From positions 1 through 8,271 of the forward strand of contig JAISQV010000020.1 of NCBI GenBank assembly GCA_031273985.1: DNA of 8,271 nucleotides, read 5' to 3'. Below, piece by piece: positions 1 to 5,826 of the stretch (its first letter is position 1; each line of letters opens with the position of its first letter). This stretch comes from Spirochaetaceae bacterium. GTDB taxonomy: Bacteria; Spirochaetota; Spirochaetia; Treponematales; Breznakiellaceae. A model generated the notes under the pieces. That model saw only the letters and a program-made list of their open reading frames with translations. It was not told the DNA's origin and did not search any database. Made by a program: the position numbers and the translations under genes.

Positions 1-90
1 CACGGACAAAAGCTGAAATTTTGAACAAAGAGTCTACTTTTCCTTAACCCGTAGCGGAAAAGTGTTGTCCGTGTGGTCTGTGGTTAATTT
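1..90. repeat. Interspersed CCACGGAC-type repeat with nested inverted repeats
   Basis: CACGGACAA at 1-9 is the exact reverse complement of TTGTCCGTG at 65-73. Inside it, ACTTTTCC (36-43) pairs with GGAAAAGT (56-63). Positions 64-90, read on the minus strand, give ...TTAACCACAGACCACACGGACAAC, the same repeat family seen on the plus strand at 8198-8225. A T-rich run follows (about 88-112), so the structure could also act as a terminator for a plus-strand gene to the left of the window, but that gene is not visible. The family assignment rests on the two copies in this window. Confidence 0.6.
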
Positions 91-141
91 CTTTGTTTTT
101 TTCAGATTTTCATTTCTATGCGTTTATCCTGCTCACATTGT

Positions 142-170
142 TTGACAACTCCCCTCCGTGATACTATCAT
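142..170 (+). promoter_or_regulatory. Near-consensus sigma70-type promoter
   Basis: TTGACA at 142-147 is a perfect -35 box. After exactly 17 bases, TATCAT at 165-170 matches the -10 consensus at five of six positions. The predicted transcription start is about 176-178, which coincides with the first ATG of the downstream gene. Function is inferred from consensus match and spacing only. Confidence 0.65.
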
Positions 171-175
171 GCTAC

Positions 176-826
176 ATGATGCGCCGGGCGCCCTTTTGTC
201 TTTTTTTGCTTCTTTTCCTGTTGCCGCCCCGCTTTCTGGGCGCCGAGGGGGGGATGGGAATATTTCCCGGCGCCAATCTGGACGCGCTGAGGCGGGAGGG
301 CTGCGAAATCCTTGATTACCGGCTGGCGCGGAAAGAGGGGGACTGGGCCGGCTGGTTTGACGTGTCCGTGGGTCTCCACGGCCTTACGGAAACCGGTGTG
401 GGGCGGCTGCGGGCCGCCATCCTGGACTTTCCCCGGTATTCCCGTACCTTCAAGCGCTGTCTCGGGGCGTTGGCGGCGGAATCCGGCGGCGAAACGGTGC
501 TTGACGCTCAGTTGGGGGTCAAAATCCTGGGCTTTACCTTTGGCGCCCGCCTCGTGTGCCTGGTTACGCGCTACATTGACACGGAAGAAACCTTCGACGT
601 GATCTTTACCCAGCGGGAAGATTTCAGCACCCTCTACGGCGCCTACGGCGAATGGTACTTCAGGCGCGTCGAGATAGACGGCAGGCCCTACACCTACTAC
701 CGCTTTACCGCCTCCTCCGCGGTGCTCAACAAGTTCGCCCTTCAGGAGTGGATCATGTCGGCCTTTGGCCCCGGAGAATTCAGGGATTTTGCCGCCCAGC
801 TTGTCCGGGCGGCGGGGCGGAATTGA
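176..826 (+). CDS. Secreted SRPBCC/START-like conserved hypothetical protein
   Basis: This 216-residue protein begins with a clear signal peptide: MMRR, a hydrophobic core of Leu/Phe (about residues 6-17), then a probable cleavage site after LGA near residue 23. The mature part suggests an SRPBCC (START/polyketide-cyclase-like) fold: an N-terminal LDFPRYSRTF stretch, a central GVKILGFTFGA strand pair, then YGAYGEWYF and DGRPYTYYRF strands, and a long C-terminal helix ending QLVRAAGRN. Such folds bind hydrophobic ligands; no ligand or catalytic residue can be read here. The start is chosen at ATG 176 (or 179) because that gives a textbook signal peptide; a GTG at 158 is in frame but would add a non-signal-like VILSCY and lies upstream of the predicted transcription start. 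No Shine-Dalgarno sequence is visible. Its 3' end overlaps the convergent methyltransferase gene by 47 bases. The fold call is tentative; that it is a real secreted protein is likelier. Confidence 0.72.
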   Translation: MMRRAPFCLFLLLFLLPPRFLGAEGGMGIFPGANLDALRREGCEILDYRLARKEGDWAGWFDVSVGLHGLTETGVGRLRAAILDFPRYSRTFKRCLGALAAESGGETVLDAQLGVKILGFTFGARLVCLVTRYIDTEETFDVIFTQREDFSTLYGAYGEWYFRRVEIDGRPYTYYRFTASSAVLNKFALQEWIMSAFGPGEFRDFAAQLVRAAGRN

Positions 827-2309
827 GCCGGAAGGCCAGGGCCCGGAAGCCTTCCCGCCTGAGATCCCCCAGGGCGCTGAAGTTTCGGGGTTTTTGCCGG
901 GCAAAGCGCTCCGCCTGGGAGGAGGGGAGGGCGGCGAGCGCCAGACCCCCCGGTTCAAGCAGCCGGCCCAGGGCCTCCCAGTGGGCGGCGATCCGGTCCG
1001 TTCCGGGTACCGTGTCCGGGAACAGCACCGCCCCGGCGTAGGGCCCCTCCCGGAGCAGCGCCTCCAGCCCTGTTTCGGGGTCCGCCGCGGGGACGGTAGC
1101 GGCGGCTAGACCGGCGGCTTTTCTGAGGTTCCAGGCCGCCGCCTCCAGGGCCAGCACATTCCGCCCGGAAAGCACGAAACGCGGCTTCGCCCCGCCGTCC
1201 ATGGAGCGGGCCAGCCAGACGGGGAAGTGCCCCTGATCCGGCTCATGGACCAGCAGGGCCCCCGTGGCCCCGCCCGCAAAGGACTTTCCGGTCTTTTTCA
1301 AAGCTTTGAGTTTCACCCAGAGCCGTACCGCGGCCCGCACCGCCGCTCCGGGGTTGTCGAAGCCCGCGGCCCCCTCCGTTGCGTCCAGGTGGTAGCGCAG
1401 CCCCGATAGCTCGTAGTCCCCGCCGCCCCTGAGATAGGCCGGGTAGTCCCCGAAGAATCCCGGCCCCCGCCGCACCGTACCCTGCCTCCCTTCGGGGCCG
1501 GGCCCTCCGGCGGGGCGGAAGCCTAAGACGCGGTAGCCCGCGCCCCCCTCGTCGAGGAACACCCCGCAACGCGCCGCCGCCATGCGGCCCGCCAGAAAGT
1601 CCCCCAGGGGGGCTACCGCCACCACGAGGGCCATACCCCCCTCCCCAAGCAGGGCCGGGGCCCGGAAGACGAAGTCTTCCAGCACGGCGGAACCGGCCTT
1701 GGCGGGCAGGTTGGAGAGGATGAGGTCCCAGCGGGCGCCTTCGGGCCCCCCGAGGAGCGGCTCCGTATGGGCCTCCAGAATTTCGGGCCCCAGGCCGTTG
1801 CGCCGCGCGTTGTACTCGGTAAAGAGCCGCGCCAGCTCGTCCCGGTCCTGGGCCCGCACCCGAAGGGCGCGGGAAGCGCCCCCCGGCGCTGCCGGATAGC
1901 TGAGCGCCCCGGCGGCGCAGACCCCCAGCACCCCCACGCCGCTGCCCGCGTCCAGCACGGAGAGGGGCCCTGAAGCGGGCAGCGCGGCGTCCCCGGCGTC
2001 CAGCACGCGGGAAAGGGCATCGAGAAGGAGTGAAGAGCCCCGGTCTATGTCGTTGGAGCTGAAGAGTCCCCGTGAAAGGGCGAAGGAATAGGAGCGCCCC
2101 CTGAAGCGGTATGTTACTTCCTTCGAGGTGTAGGCCGCCGCCCAGCGCTCAAGGGAGGGCGGGGGGTTTGGGGGGTAGGCCCCCCAACGGGGGCGTTGCG
2201 GGCTCCCCCGCCGACAGGCGGGTTCTTGAGCCCCCGCAGGGGGGGTAGCGGAAGACGCCGCAGGCGGCTGGAGCGCAGGGGGGGGCTCCCCCCTTCCTAT
2301 GCCCGCCAT
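780..2309 (-). CDS. RsmC-like class I SAM-dependent methyltransferase with a second degenerate MTase-like half
   Basis: Probable RNA (rRNA guanine-N2 type) methyltransferase, 509 residues. Residues about 60-96 carry the family lead-in (YRFRGRSYSFALSRGLFS then IDRGSSLLL). The SAM-binding motif I is VLDAGSGVGVLG (118-129), an acidic position is in RAQDRD (about 155), and motif IV is DLILSNLPAKAG (195-206), corresponding to the NPPxH-type motif of RsmC/RlmG. From about residue 290 a second half follows, with LVHEPDQGHFP, FVLSGRNVLALEAAAWNL and LEPGGLALAALPSS, resembling an MTase fold without a clear motif I. In RsmC and RlmG the degenerate half comes first; here the order looks reversed. Residues 1 to about 52 are low-complexity Pro/Arg sequence encoded by a repeat element. 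ATG 2309 is the only ATG, GTG or TTG between the efp stop and the conserved domain, so it is the forced start. It has no good ribosome-binding site and probably relies on coupling to efp. Exact substrate unknown. Confidence 0.8.
   Translation of the reverse strand: MAGIGRGEPPPALQPPAASSATPPAGAQEPACRRGSPQRPRWGAYPPNPPPSLERWAAAYTSKEVTYRFRGRSYSFALSRGLFSSNDIDRGSSLLLDALSRVLDAGDAALPASGPLSVLDAGSGVGVLGVCAAGALSYPAAPGGASRALRVRAQDRDELARLFTEYNARRNGLGPEILEAHTEPLLGGPEGARWDLILSNLPAKAGSAVLEDFVFRAPALLGEGGMALVVAVAPLGDFLAGRMAAARCGVFLDEGGAGYRVLGFRPAGGPGPEGRQGTVRRGPGFFGDYPAYLRGGGDYELSGLRYHLDATEGAAGFDNPGAAVRAAVRLWVKLKALKKTGKSFAGGATGALLVHEPDQGHFPVWLARSMDGGAKPRFVLSGRNVLALEAAAWNLRKAAGLAAATVPAADPETGLEALLREGPYAGAVLFPDTVPGTDRIAAHWEALGRLLEPGGLALAALPSSQAERFARQKPRNFSALGDLRREGFRALAFRLNSAPPPGQAGRQNP
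2155..2309. repeat. GC-rich multi-hairpin repeat element inside the methyltransferase 5' end
   Basis: The stretch is a run of short palindromes: CCCCC-AAC-GGGGG (2181-2193); GGGCTC (2200-2205) with GAGCCC (2228-2233) enclosing CCCGCC (2207-2212) with GGCGGG (2217-2222); CCCCC-GCA-GGGGG (2231-2243); GCCG-CAGG-CGGC around 2257-2268; and a G-run/C-run pair near 2278-2294. This is the build of an interspersed REP-like element and is unlike the coding sequence on either side. It is open on the minus strand, giving the Pro-rich N-terminus of the methyltransferase. I recall similar translated strings in termite-gut treponeme proteins but cannot verify this. Boundaries are approximate. Confidence 0.6.
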
Positions 2310-2315
2310 ATACTG

Positions 2316-2879
2316 CTAACTGTTCACCCGCTCGACGTATTCGTTGGTTTCCGTGTTCACCAGAATCTTCTCGTCCTGCTTGATGAAGAGCGGCACCCGG
2401 ACGGTGAGGCCCGTCTCGGTAACGATGGGCTTCGTGGCGCCGGAGACGGTGTCGCCCTTCACGTAGTTCTCGCTCTCCGCCACGGAAAATACCATTTTGT
2501 AGGGAATCTTGATATCAATGACTTTTCCCTCCCAAATGGTAAGATCGTAGACCCCGCCTTCCTTGAGGTAGTATTTTTTGTCCGCCATATCCGCGATGGG
2601 CACCTCGTACTGATCGTAGTTTTCGTTGTCCATGAAATGAAAAACATCCTGGTCCGCGTACTGGTACTGGCAGGCATGGACATCCACCACCGCGTCCTCG
2701 ACCTCCTGCTGGGTCGGGATCGTCATGGTCAGCACAGAGCCGTCCTTGATGCTCTTCATCTTGATCCGCGCAATGGCCGTACCCTTGCCGGGATTGTGGA
2801 ATTCCCGCTCCACCACCAGATAGGGCTGCCCCTTCTGCAAGAGGCACGTCCCCTTCGCAATATCTCCGCCTCGAATCAT
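2316..2879 (-). CDS. efp: Translation elongation factor P
   Basis: EF-P binds between the P and E sites of the ribosome and relieves stalling at consecutive prolines. The 187 residues match the usual three-barrel length. The N-terminal domain carries the tip loop NPGKGTA, with the normally modified lysine at position 32 (the counterpart of E. coli Lys34). The middle has VFHFMDNENYDQYEV, and the C-terminal barrel has the family signature VKGDTVSGATKPIVTETG followed by VRVPLFIKQDEKILVNT and the terminal EYVERV. No modification enzyme (EpmA/B or a rhamnosyltransferase) is encoded in the window, so the modification chemistry cannot be told. The start ATG has a GAGG ribosome-binding site about 6 bases upstream on the minus strand. 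It lies 118 bases after neuB and 6 bases before the methyltransferase ORF. The TAG stop (2316-2318) is in the same frame as that ORF. Confidence 0.97.
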   Translation of the reverse strand: MIRGGDIAKGTCLLQKGQPYLVVEREFHNPGKGTAIARIKMKSIKDGSVLTMTIPTQQEVEDAVVDVHACQYQYADQDVFHFMDNENYDQYEVPIADMADKKYYLKEGGVYDLTIWEGKVIDIKIPYKMVFSVAESENYVKGDTVSGATKPIVTETGLTVRVPLFIKQDEKILVNTETNEYVERVNS

Positions 2880-2926
2880 GGTTTCCTCGCTTGTTCGTAT
2901 GGGCGTCCCGCCCTTGAAGCGCCCCC

Positions 2927-2955
2927 AGCATAGCCGGTTTCGCCGGTCTTGTACA
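2927..2955 (-). promoter_or_regulatory. Possible promoter for efp
   Basis: On the minus strand, TGTACA (2950-2955; four of six -35 matches) is followed after 17 bases by TATGCT (2927-2932; four of six -10 matches). The predicted start is near 2920, giving a leader of about 40 bases before the efp ATG. That leader includes a GGGCG-GGA-CGCCC hairpin (2901-2913). A promoter here would let efp be expressed independently of neuB. The match is modest. Confidence 0.35.
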
Positions 2956-2997
2956 GGGCGCGGGGAACTCCAGGGCCGGAGGGGCCCCCTTTGGCCC

Positions 2998-4158
2998 TCA
3001 TATATCCTCCAGCCTGATCCCTTCCCCGGCGGGGATGAATCGCCGGGCTCTCCGGCCCAGTATCCGGTCCCGCCAGGCGGGGGGGAGGCCGGGCCGCAGG
3101 ACCTTCTCCGTCCTGAGAATCCCCGTGATCTCCGCCGTGATGAGTTCCCCCTCCTGAATGTCCCGCAACGCGTGGATCGAGCGGTTGCTGCGCTCGTAGT
3201 TTGCCCGCTCCGAGGGGGCCAGGCGCTTTACCCCGTCGCCCAGCACGGCCTCCACGAGTTCCGCCCCGCGCTCCCGCTTGAGTTCTTCGATGAAGGCCGC
3301 CTCGCCCCCGGCGGCGGCGGCGGCCCGGCCCACGGCCCTGACCATGCGGGCAAAATCCTCCGGCGGCAGGGCTATGGGGTCGTCGAGGCCCGGATCGTTC
3401 CGGGACAGGCAGAAGTGTTTCTCTATCACCGCGGCCCCCTGGGTCAGGGCCAGGGCGGGGACCAGTTCCGGGTCCAGGCTGTGATCGCTGACCCCCACGG
3501 CGACGCCGAACACCGCCCGGAGGCTTTCCAGAACCCGGAGGTTGTAGTCCCTTTCCGGCGCGGGGTAACTGGTAACGCAGTGGAGCAGGCATATCCGCGC
3601 CGGCTCCGGGGCGGCCTCCTCCGCAATCTCCAGGGCCGCTTCAATGTCCCCGAGTTTCGACACCCCCGTGGAGAGGAGCAGCGGCAGCCCTGCGGAGGCC
3701 GTCTGGGCAAGGAGGGGCCCGTAGTTGAGTTCCGGCGAGGCTATCTTGAGGAGGGCGGGCTTCAGCGCGGTTATTTCGGCGGCGCTCCGGGGCCCGAAGG
3801 CCGTGCAGAGGAAGATCAGCCCCCGCCCTTCCACGCATTCCTTCATCTCCGCGTAGAATTCCGGCGGCGTTTCCAGGCGCTTAAAGGTATCGTAGAGCCG
3901 TATCATCCCGCCGGGGAGCCTTACTTCCCCCGTGTTGGGGTGGAGTATCTCATCGGCGTAGACCATCTGGAATTTGACGCACCCGGCGCCGGCCTCAGCC
4001 GCCGCGGAAACGAGTTCCCGGGCCTTTACCGGGTCCGCCCCGTGGGAGGTCCCCAGTTCCGCTATGATCAGGGGGTTCCGCCGGCTTCGGACCTGCCCCG
4101 CCAGGAGGAATTCCCCCCGCGCCACGCCTTCCGGCGCTTTTTCCCGTGTCTCTTCCAT
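2998..4158 (-). CDS. NeuB-family sialic-acid-type synthase with C-terminal SAF domain
   Basis: Enzymes of this family condense phosphoenolpyruvate with an N-acyl hexosamine to make nonulosonic acids (sialic, legionaminic, pseudaminic) for surface glycans or flagellin. The 386-residue protein has the expected TIM-barrel motifs in order: AELGTSHG (33-40), VKFQ (61-64), KIASPEL (138-144), LSTGVS (162-167), LLHCVTSYP (191-199), GVSDHS with His226 and EKHF with His248, the probable metal-binding histidines. The SAF (antifreeze-like) domain occupies about 324-386 (SNRSIHALRDIQEGELI ... ILGRRARR). Differences from the usual signature are SHG in place of NHNG and LDDPIAL in place of the usual PDHxxSL. 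The ATG has a GGGAGG about 12 bases upstream, which is long; a GTG at codon 12 is an alternative. No NeuA, NeuC or Pse/Leg genes adjoin it, so the specific sugar is unknown and I give no gene symbol. Confidence 0.88.
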   Translation of the reverse strand: MEETREKAPEGVARGEFLLAGQVRSRRNPLIIAELGTSHGADPVKARELVSAAAEAGAGCVKFQMVYADEILHPNTGEVRLPGGMIRLYDTFKRLETPPEFYAEMKECVEGRGLIFLCTAFGPRSAAEITALKPALLKIASPELNYGPLLAQTASAGLPLLLSTGVSKLGDIEAALEIAEEAAPEPARICLLHCVTSYPAPERDYNLRVLESLRAVFGVAVGVSDHSLDPELVPALALTQGAAVIEKHFCLSRNDPGLDDPIALPPEDFARMVRAVGRAAAAAGGEAAFIEELKRERGAELVEAVLGDGVKRLAPSERANYERSNRSIHALRDIQEGELITAEITGILRTEKVLRPGLPPAWRDRILGRRARRFIPAGEGIRLEDI

Positions 4159-4161
4159 GAC

Positions 4162-4190
4162 TCGACAAAGCCTCCCAATATCAGTATGCT
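4162..4190 (+). promoter_or_regulatory. Possible promoter for the zinc-ribbon gene
   Basis: TCGACA (4162-4167; five of six -35 matches) and TATGCT (4185-4190; four of six -10 matches) are separated by 17 bases. The transcript would start near 4197, leaving a leader of about 40 bases. The -10 sequence TATGCT is the same as the one proposed for efp. The site sits just upstream of the divergent neuB start. I found no equally convincing promoter for neuB on the other strand. Confidence 0.4.
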
Positions 4191-4200
4191 CGAATCATAT

Positions 4201-4217
4201 CATAATGCCAGATTATG
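4201..4217. promoter_or_regulatory. Operator-like inverted repeat in the divergent spacer
   Basis: CATAAT (4201-4206) and ATTATG (4212-4217) are a perfect 6-base inverted repeat around GCCAG. It lies in the 78-base divergent spacer between neuB and the zinc-ribbon gene, just after the predicted plus-strand transcription start. It could be a repressor site or a short hairpin in the leader. No regulator is encoded nearby. Confidence 0.35.
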
Positions 4218-4236
4218 GGTGACCAGGAGTTGTACC

Positions 4237-4470
4237 ATGAAGAGTCTTACCTGTGATGTCTGCAAGCGGAAAATAGAGCAGCCTGAAACGGATCGTACCT
4301 TCTTTCATTATGCCAACCGGGACCTCTGCGAAGCCTGCAAAGAGGATCTGGAACTTGTCATTAAACCCGTCATACGGGACAGGCAGCCCTTCAACTACGA
4401 ATGGTTCGATCCCTTTGTCCGGGAGGCCATAGAGGAAGCCATAGGCCGGGGCTCTTTCACCACGCGCTGA
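4237..4470 (+). CDS. Small CxxC...CxxC zinc-ribbon-like protein
   Basis: A 77-residue protein with two cysteine pairs, C6-DV-C9 and C31-EA-C34, spaced as in a four-cysteine zinc ribbon. A charged helical C-terminal part follows, with the stretch PFNYEWFDPFVREAIEEAI. There is no signal peptide or membrane segment, so it is probably cytoplasmic. The start ATG is well supported by AGGAG at 4225-4229, seven bases upstream. A strong terminator begins 45 bases after the stop, so it is probably monocistronic. It is divergent from neuB. Zinc ribbons of this size often bind nucleic acid or protein partners, but no specific role can be read. I recall similar short proteins in treponeme genomes, without verification. 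A much longer ORF in the same frame runs back antisense through neuB; only this 3' portion has coding evidence. Confidence 0.82.
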   Translation: MKSLTCDVCKRKIEQPETDRTFFHYANRDLCEACKEDLELVIKPVIRDRQPFNYEWFDPFVREAIEEAIGRGSFTTR

Positions 4471-4514
4471 GCCCCGCAGGAATTCTAAGTTTGAAAACTT
4501 AGGCATTTCTATCC

Positions 4515-4552
4515 AAAAACCACTCAAATTATTTATAATTTGAGTGGTTTTT
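4515..4552. terminator. Perfect 16-bp hairpin terminator, probably bidirectional
   Basis: AAAAACCACTCAAATT (4515-4530) and AATTTGAGTGGTTTTT (4537-4552) are exact inverted repeats around a 6-base loop. The T-run on the right ends transcripts from the zinc-ribbon gene; the A-run on the left would give a T-run on the minus strand. It separates that gene from the cobalamin operon. Confidence 0.85.
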
Positions 4553-4598
4553 ACCTTAGCCTGCCACCCCTTCCAATCAGGAATTCTAAGTTTTTGCC

Positions 4599-4733
4599 GG
4601 TATCTACGCCTCGGTAAAGTAACAAGGGGTTCTGTAGATGACCGCGAAAGCGATCTCGACCGGGAAGAAATATGAGGGGCACCATATTTCTTCCCGGCTG
4701 ACAGGACCCCCGGTAATTTTTTAAGGCGTCCTG
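4599..4733. other. Series of stem-loops, possible structured RNA or repeat-element core
   Basis: Four successive inverted repeats lie between two copies of the 15-base repeat. GGTATCTAC (4599-4607) pairs with GTAGATGACC (4634-4643) with one bulged base. CGC-GAAA-GCG (4643-4652) has a GNRA-type loop but shares one base with the first stem. CCGGGAAGAAATATG (4660-4674) pairs perfectly over 15 bases with CATATTTCTTCCCGG (4683-4697) across an 8-base loop. CAGGAC (4702-4707) pairs with GTCCTG (4728-4733). No ORF is convincing. It matches no riboswitch class I can recognise, including the cobalamin one. Confidence 0.4.
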
Positions 4734-4774
4734 CCATGTTAAACTTAGAATTCCTGCGCTCTCCCTGCGTAAAC

Positions 4775-4803
4775 TTGACAGAATATATTCCGCAGATTAT
4801 AGT
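4775..4803 (+). promoter_or_regulatory. Promoter of the cbiB-cobD-cobT operon
   Basis: TTGACA (4775-4780) is a perfect -35. After 17 bases, TATAGT (4798-4803) matches five of six -10 positions. The predicted start is near 4810, giving a leader of about 24 bases that holds a small hairpin (CGGCG 4809-4813 with CGCCG 4820-4824) touching the GGGAG ribosome-binding site. The leader is far too short for a cobalamin riboswitch. Confidence 0.72.
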
Positions 4804-4833
4804 ACCTGCGGCGTTTTGGCGCCGGGAGTGTAG

Positions 4834-5826
4834 GTGGTTCAATTTTCACCCCATGTTGCTGTCAGCCTGGCCCTTGCCTCAGGTTTCGTCCTTGACCTGA
4901 TTCTGGGCGACCCGCCGGGGATACCCCACATAGTGCGCCTCATGGGGAGGACCATTAGCGCCCTGGAGGGGCCCTTCCGGCGCGCGGAGACCCGCCTTCG
5001 CCGCCGGGGTTTCTGCTTCGCGTGGACCGTGATCCTGCTCTCCGCCGGAATACCCCTCATCCTGCTCATCATCCTGTACCGCTTTTTTCCCCCCGCCGCC
5101 CTGGCGCTTGAAGTGATCCTCGCGTGGCAGCTCATCGCCGTAAAGGACCTTCGCGGGGAGAGCATGGCCGTATACCGCTGCCTCGCGGCGGATGACCTTG
5201 AAGGGGCGCGCCGCCGGGTGGCGCGGATCGTGGGCCGGGACACCGGGGGCCTGGACCGGGAGGGAATCATCCGGGCGGCGGTAGAAACCGTGGCGGAGAA
5301 CACCGGAGACGGCGTAGCCTCGCCGCTCTTTTACCTCATGCTGGGCGGCGCGGTACCGGGCTGTGCATACAAGGCGGTAAATACCCTGGACTCCATGGTG
5401 GGATACAAAAACCAACGCTACCTTGATTTTGGCAGAACCGCCGCAAAACTGGACGATGCGCTCAACTTTATCCCCTCCCGGCTCTGCGCTCTTTGCATGA
5501 TAGGGGCCTCCTTCATGCTCTCCCTCGACGGGCGGGGAGCCCTGAGGGTCTGGCGGCGGGACCGGAGAAACCACGCCAGCCCCAACTCAGCGCAGACCGA
5601 AGCGGTCTGCGCCGGGGCCCTGGGAATACGCCTCGCGGGGCCCCTGGTGTATGGAGGGGTACTCGAAGACAAACCTTACATAGGCGATGACAGGAGGCCT
5701 GTCAGGGCCGATGATATAATCCTCGCAAACCGGCTGCTTTATACAACGGCAGTGTTACTGTTTCTTCTTGCCCTGGGGGTACGAATATGCTGCATGGCGG
5801 CGATATTTTTCGCAACCCGGGGATAA
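4834..5826 (+). CDS. cbiB: Adenosylcobinamide-phosphate synthase CbiB
   Basis: This inner-membrane enzyme joins adenosylcobyric acid to (R)-1-amino-2-propanol phosphate, the product of CobD, giving adenosylcobinamide phosphate. The 330-residue length is typical. Family motifs in order are DLILGDPP (21-28), PHIVRLMG (31-38), KDLRGES (104-110), GRDTGGLDREGIIRAAVE (134-151), VAENTGDGVASPLFY (153-167), AYKAVNTLDSMVGYKNQRY (178-196), FGRTAAKLDDALNFIPSR (199-216) and HASPNSAQTEAVCAGALG (247-264). Hydrophobic segments lie near 9-25, 62-82, 88-103, 212-230 and 300-320. The GTG start is supported by GGGAG at 4824-4828. The motif SPNSAQTEA differs from the usual SPNSGWPEA. It is the first gene of the operon, and its last 13 codons and stop overlap the start of cobD in another frame. 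Confidence 0.96.
   Translation: MVQFSPHVAVSLALASGFVLDLILGDPPGIPHIVRLMGRTISALEGPFRRAETRLRRRGFCFAWTVILLSAGIPLILLIILYRFFPPAALALEVILAWQLIAVKDLRGESMAVYRCLAADDLEGARRRVARIVGRDTGGLDREGIIRAAVETVAENTGDGVASPLFYLMLGGAVPGCAYKAVNTLDSMVGYKNQRYLDFGRTAAKLDDALNFIPSRLCALCMIGASFMLSLDGRGALRVWRRDRRNHASPNSAQTEAVCAGALGIRLAGPLVYGGVLEDKPYIGDDRRPVRADDIILANRLLYTTAVLLFLLALGVRICCMAAIFFATRG

Larger units (their letters stand above)
4475..4758. repeat. Three copies of AGGAATTCTAAGTTT bounding a structured spacer
   Basis: The 15-base unit AGGAATTCTAAGTTT occurs at 4478-4492 and 4579-4593, and in reverse complement at 4741-4755. The first and third copies agree over 18 bases (CGCAGGAATTCTAAGTTT at 4475-4492 against 4741-4758), so they form long-range inverted repeats. 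The first copy also continues into its own palindrome, CTAAGTTT-GA-AAACTTAG (4485-4502). Copies two and three would bound a 177-base unit with 15-base terminal inverted repeats. I see no target-site duplication. A MITE-like or mosaic repeat is the likely explanation. Confidence 0.65.

Noticed and set aside
158..175. GTG at 158 as the start of the secreted protein
   Set aside because: It lies between the -35 and -10 boxes and adds a non-signal-like VILSCY ahead of MMRR. No ribosome-binding site supports it.
2878..4236. 530-codon plus-strand reading frame antisense to efp/neuB that runs into the zinc-ribbon gene
   Set aside because: Its translation is Pro/Gly/Arg-rich with no family motifs, while the minus strand encodes clear NeuB. 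Only the last 77 codons, with their own AGGAG site, look coding.
4471..4833. Cobalamin riboswitch upstream of cbiB
   Set aside because: I could not find the conserved B12-box-like core, and the predicted transcript starts only about 24 bases before the gene.
4879..5574. 231-codon minus-strand ORF across cbiB
   Set aside because: It is the complement of well-supported CbiB coding sequence and shows no motif of its own.
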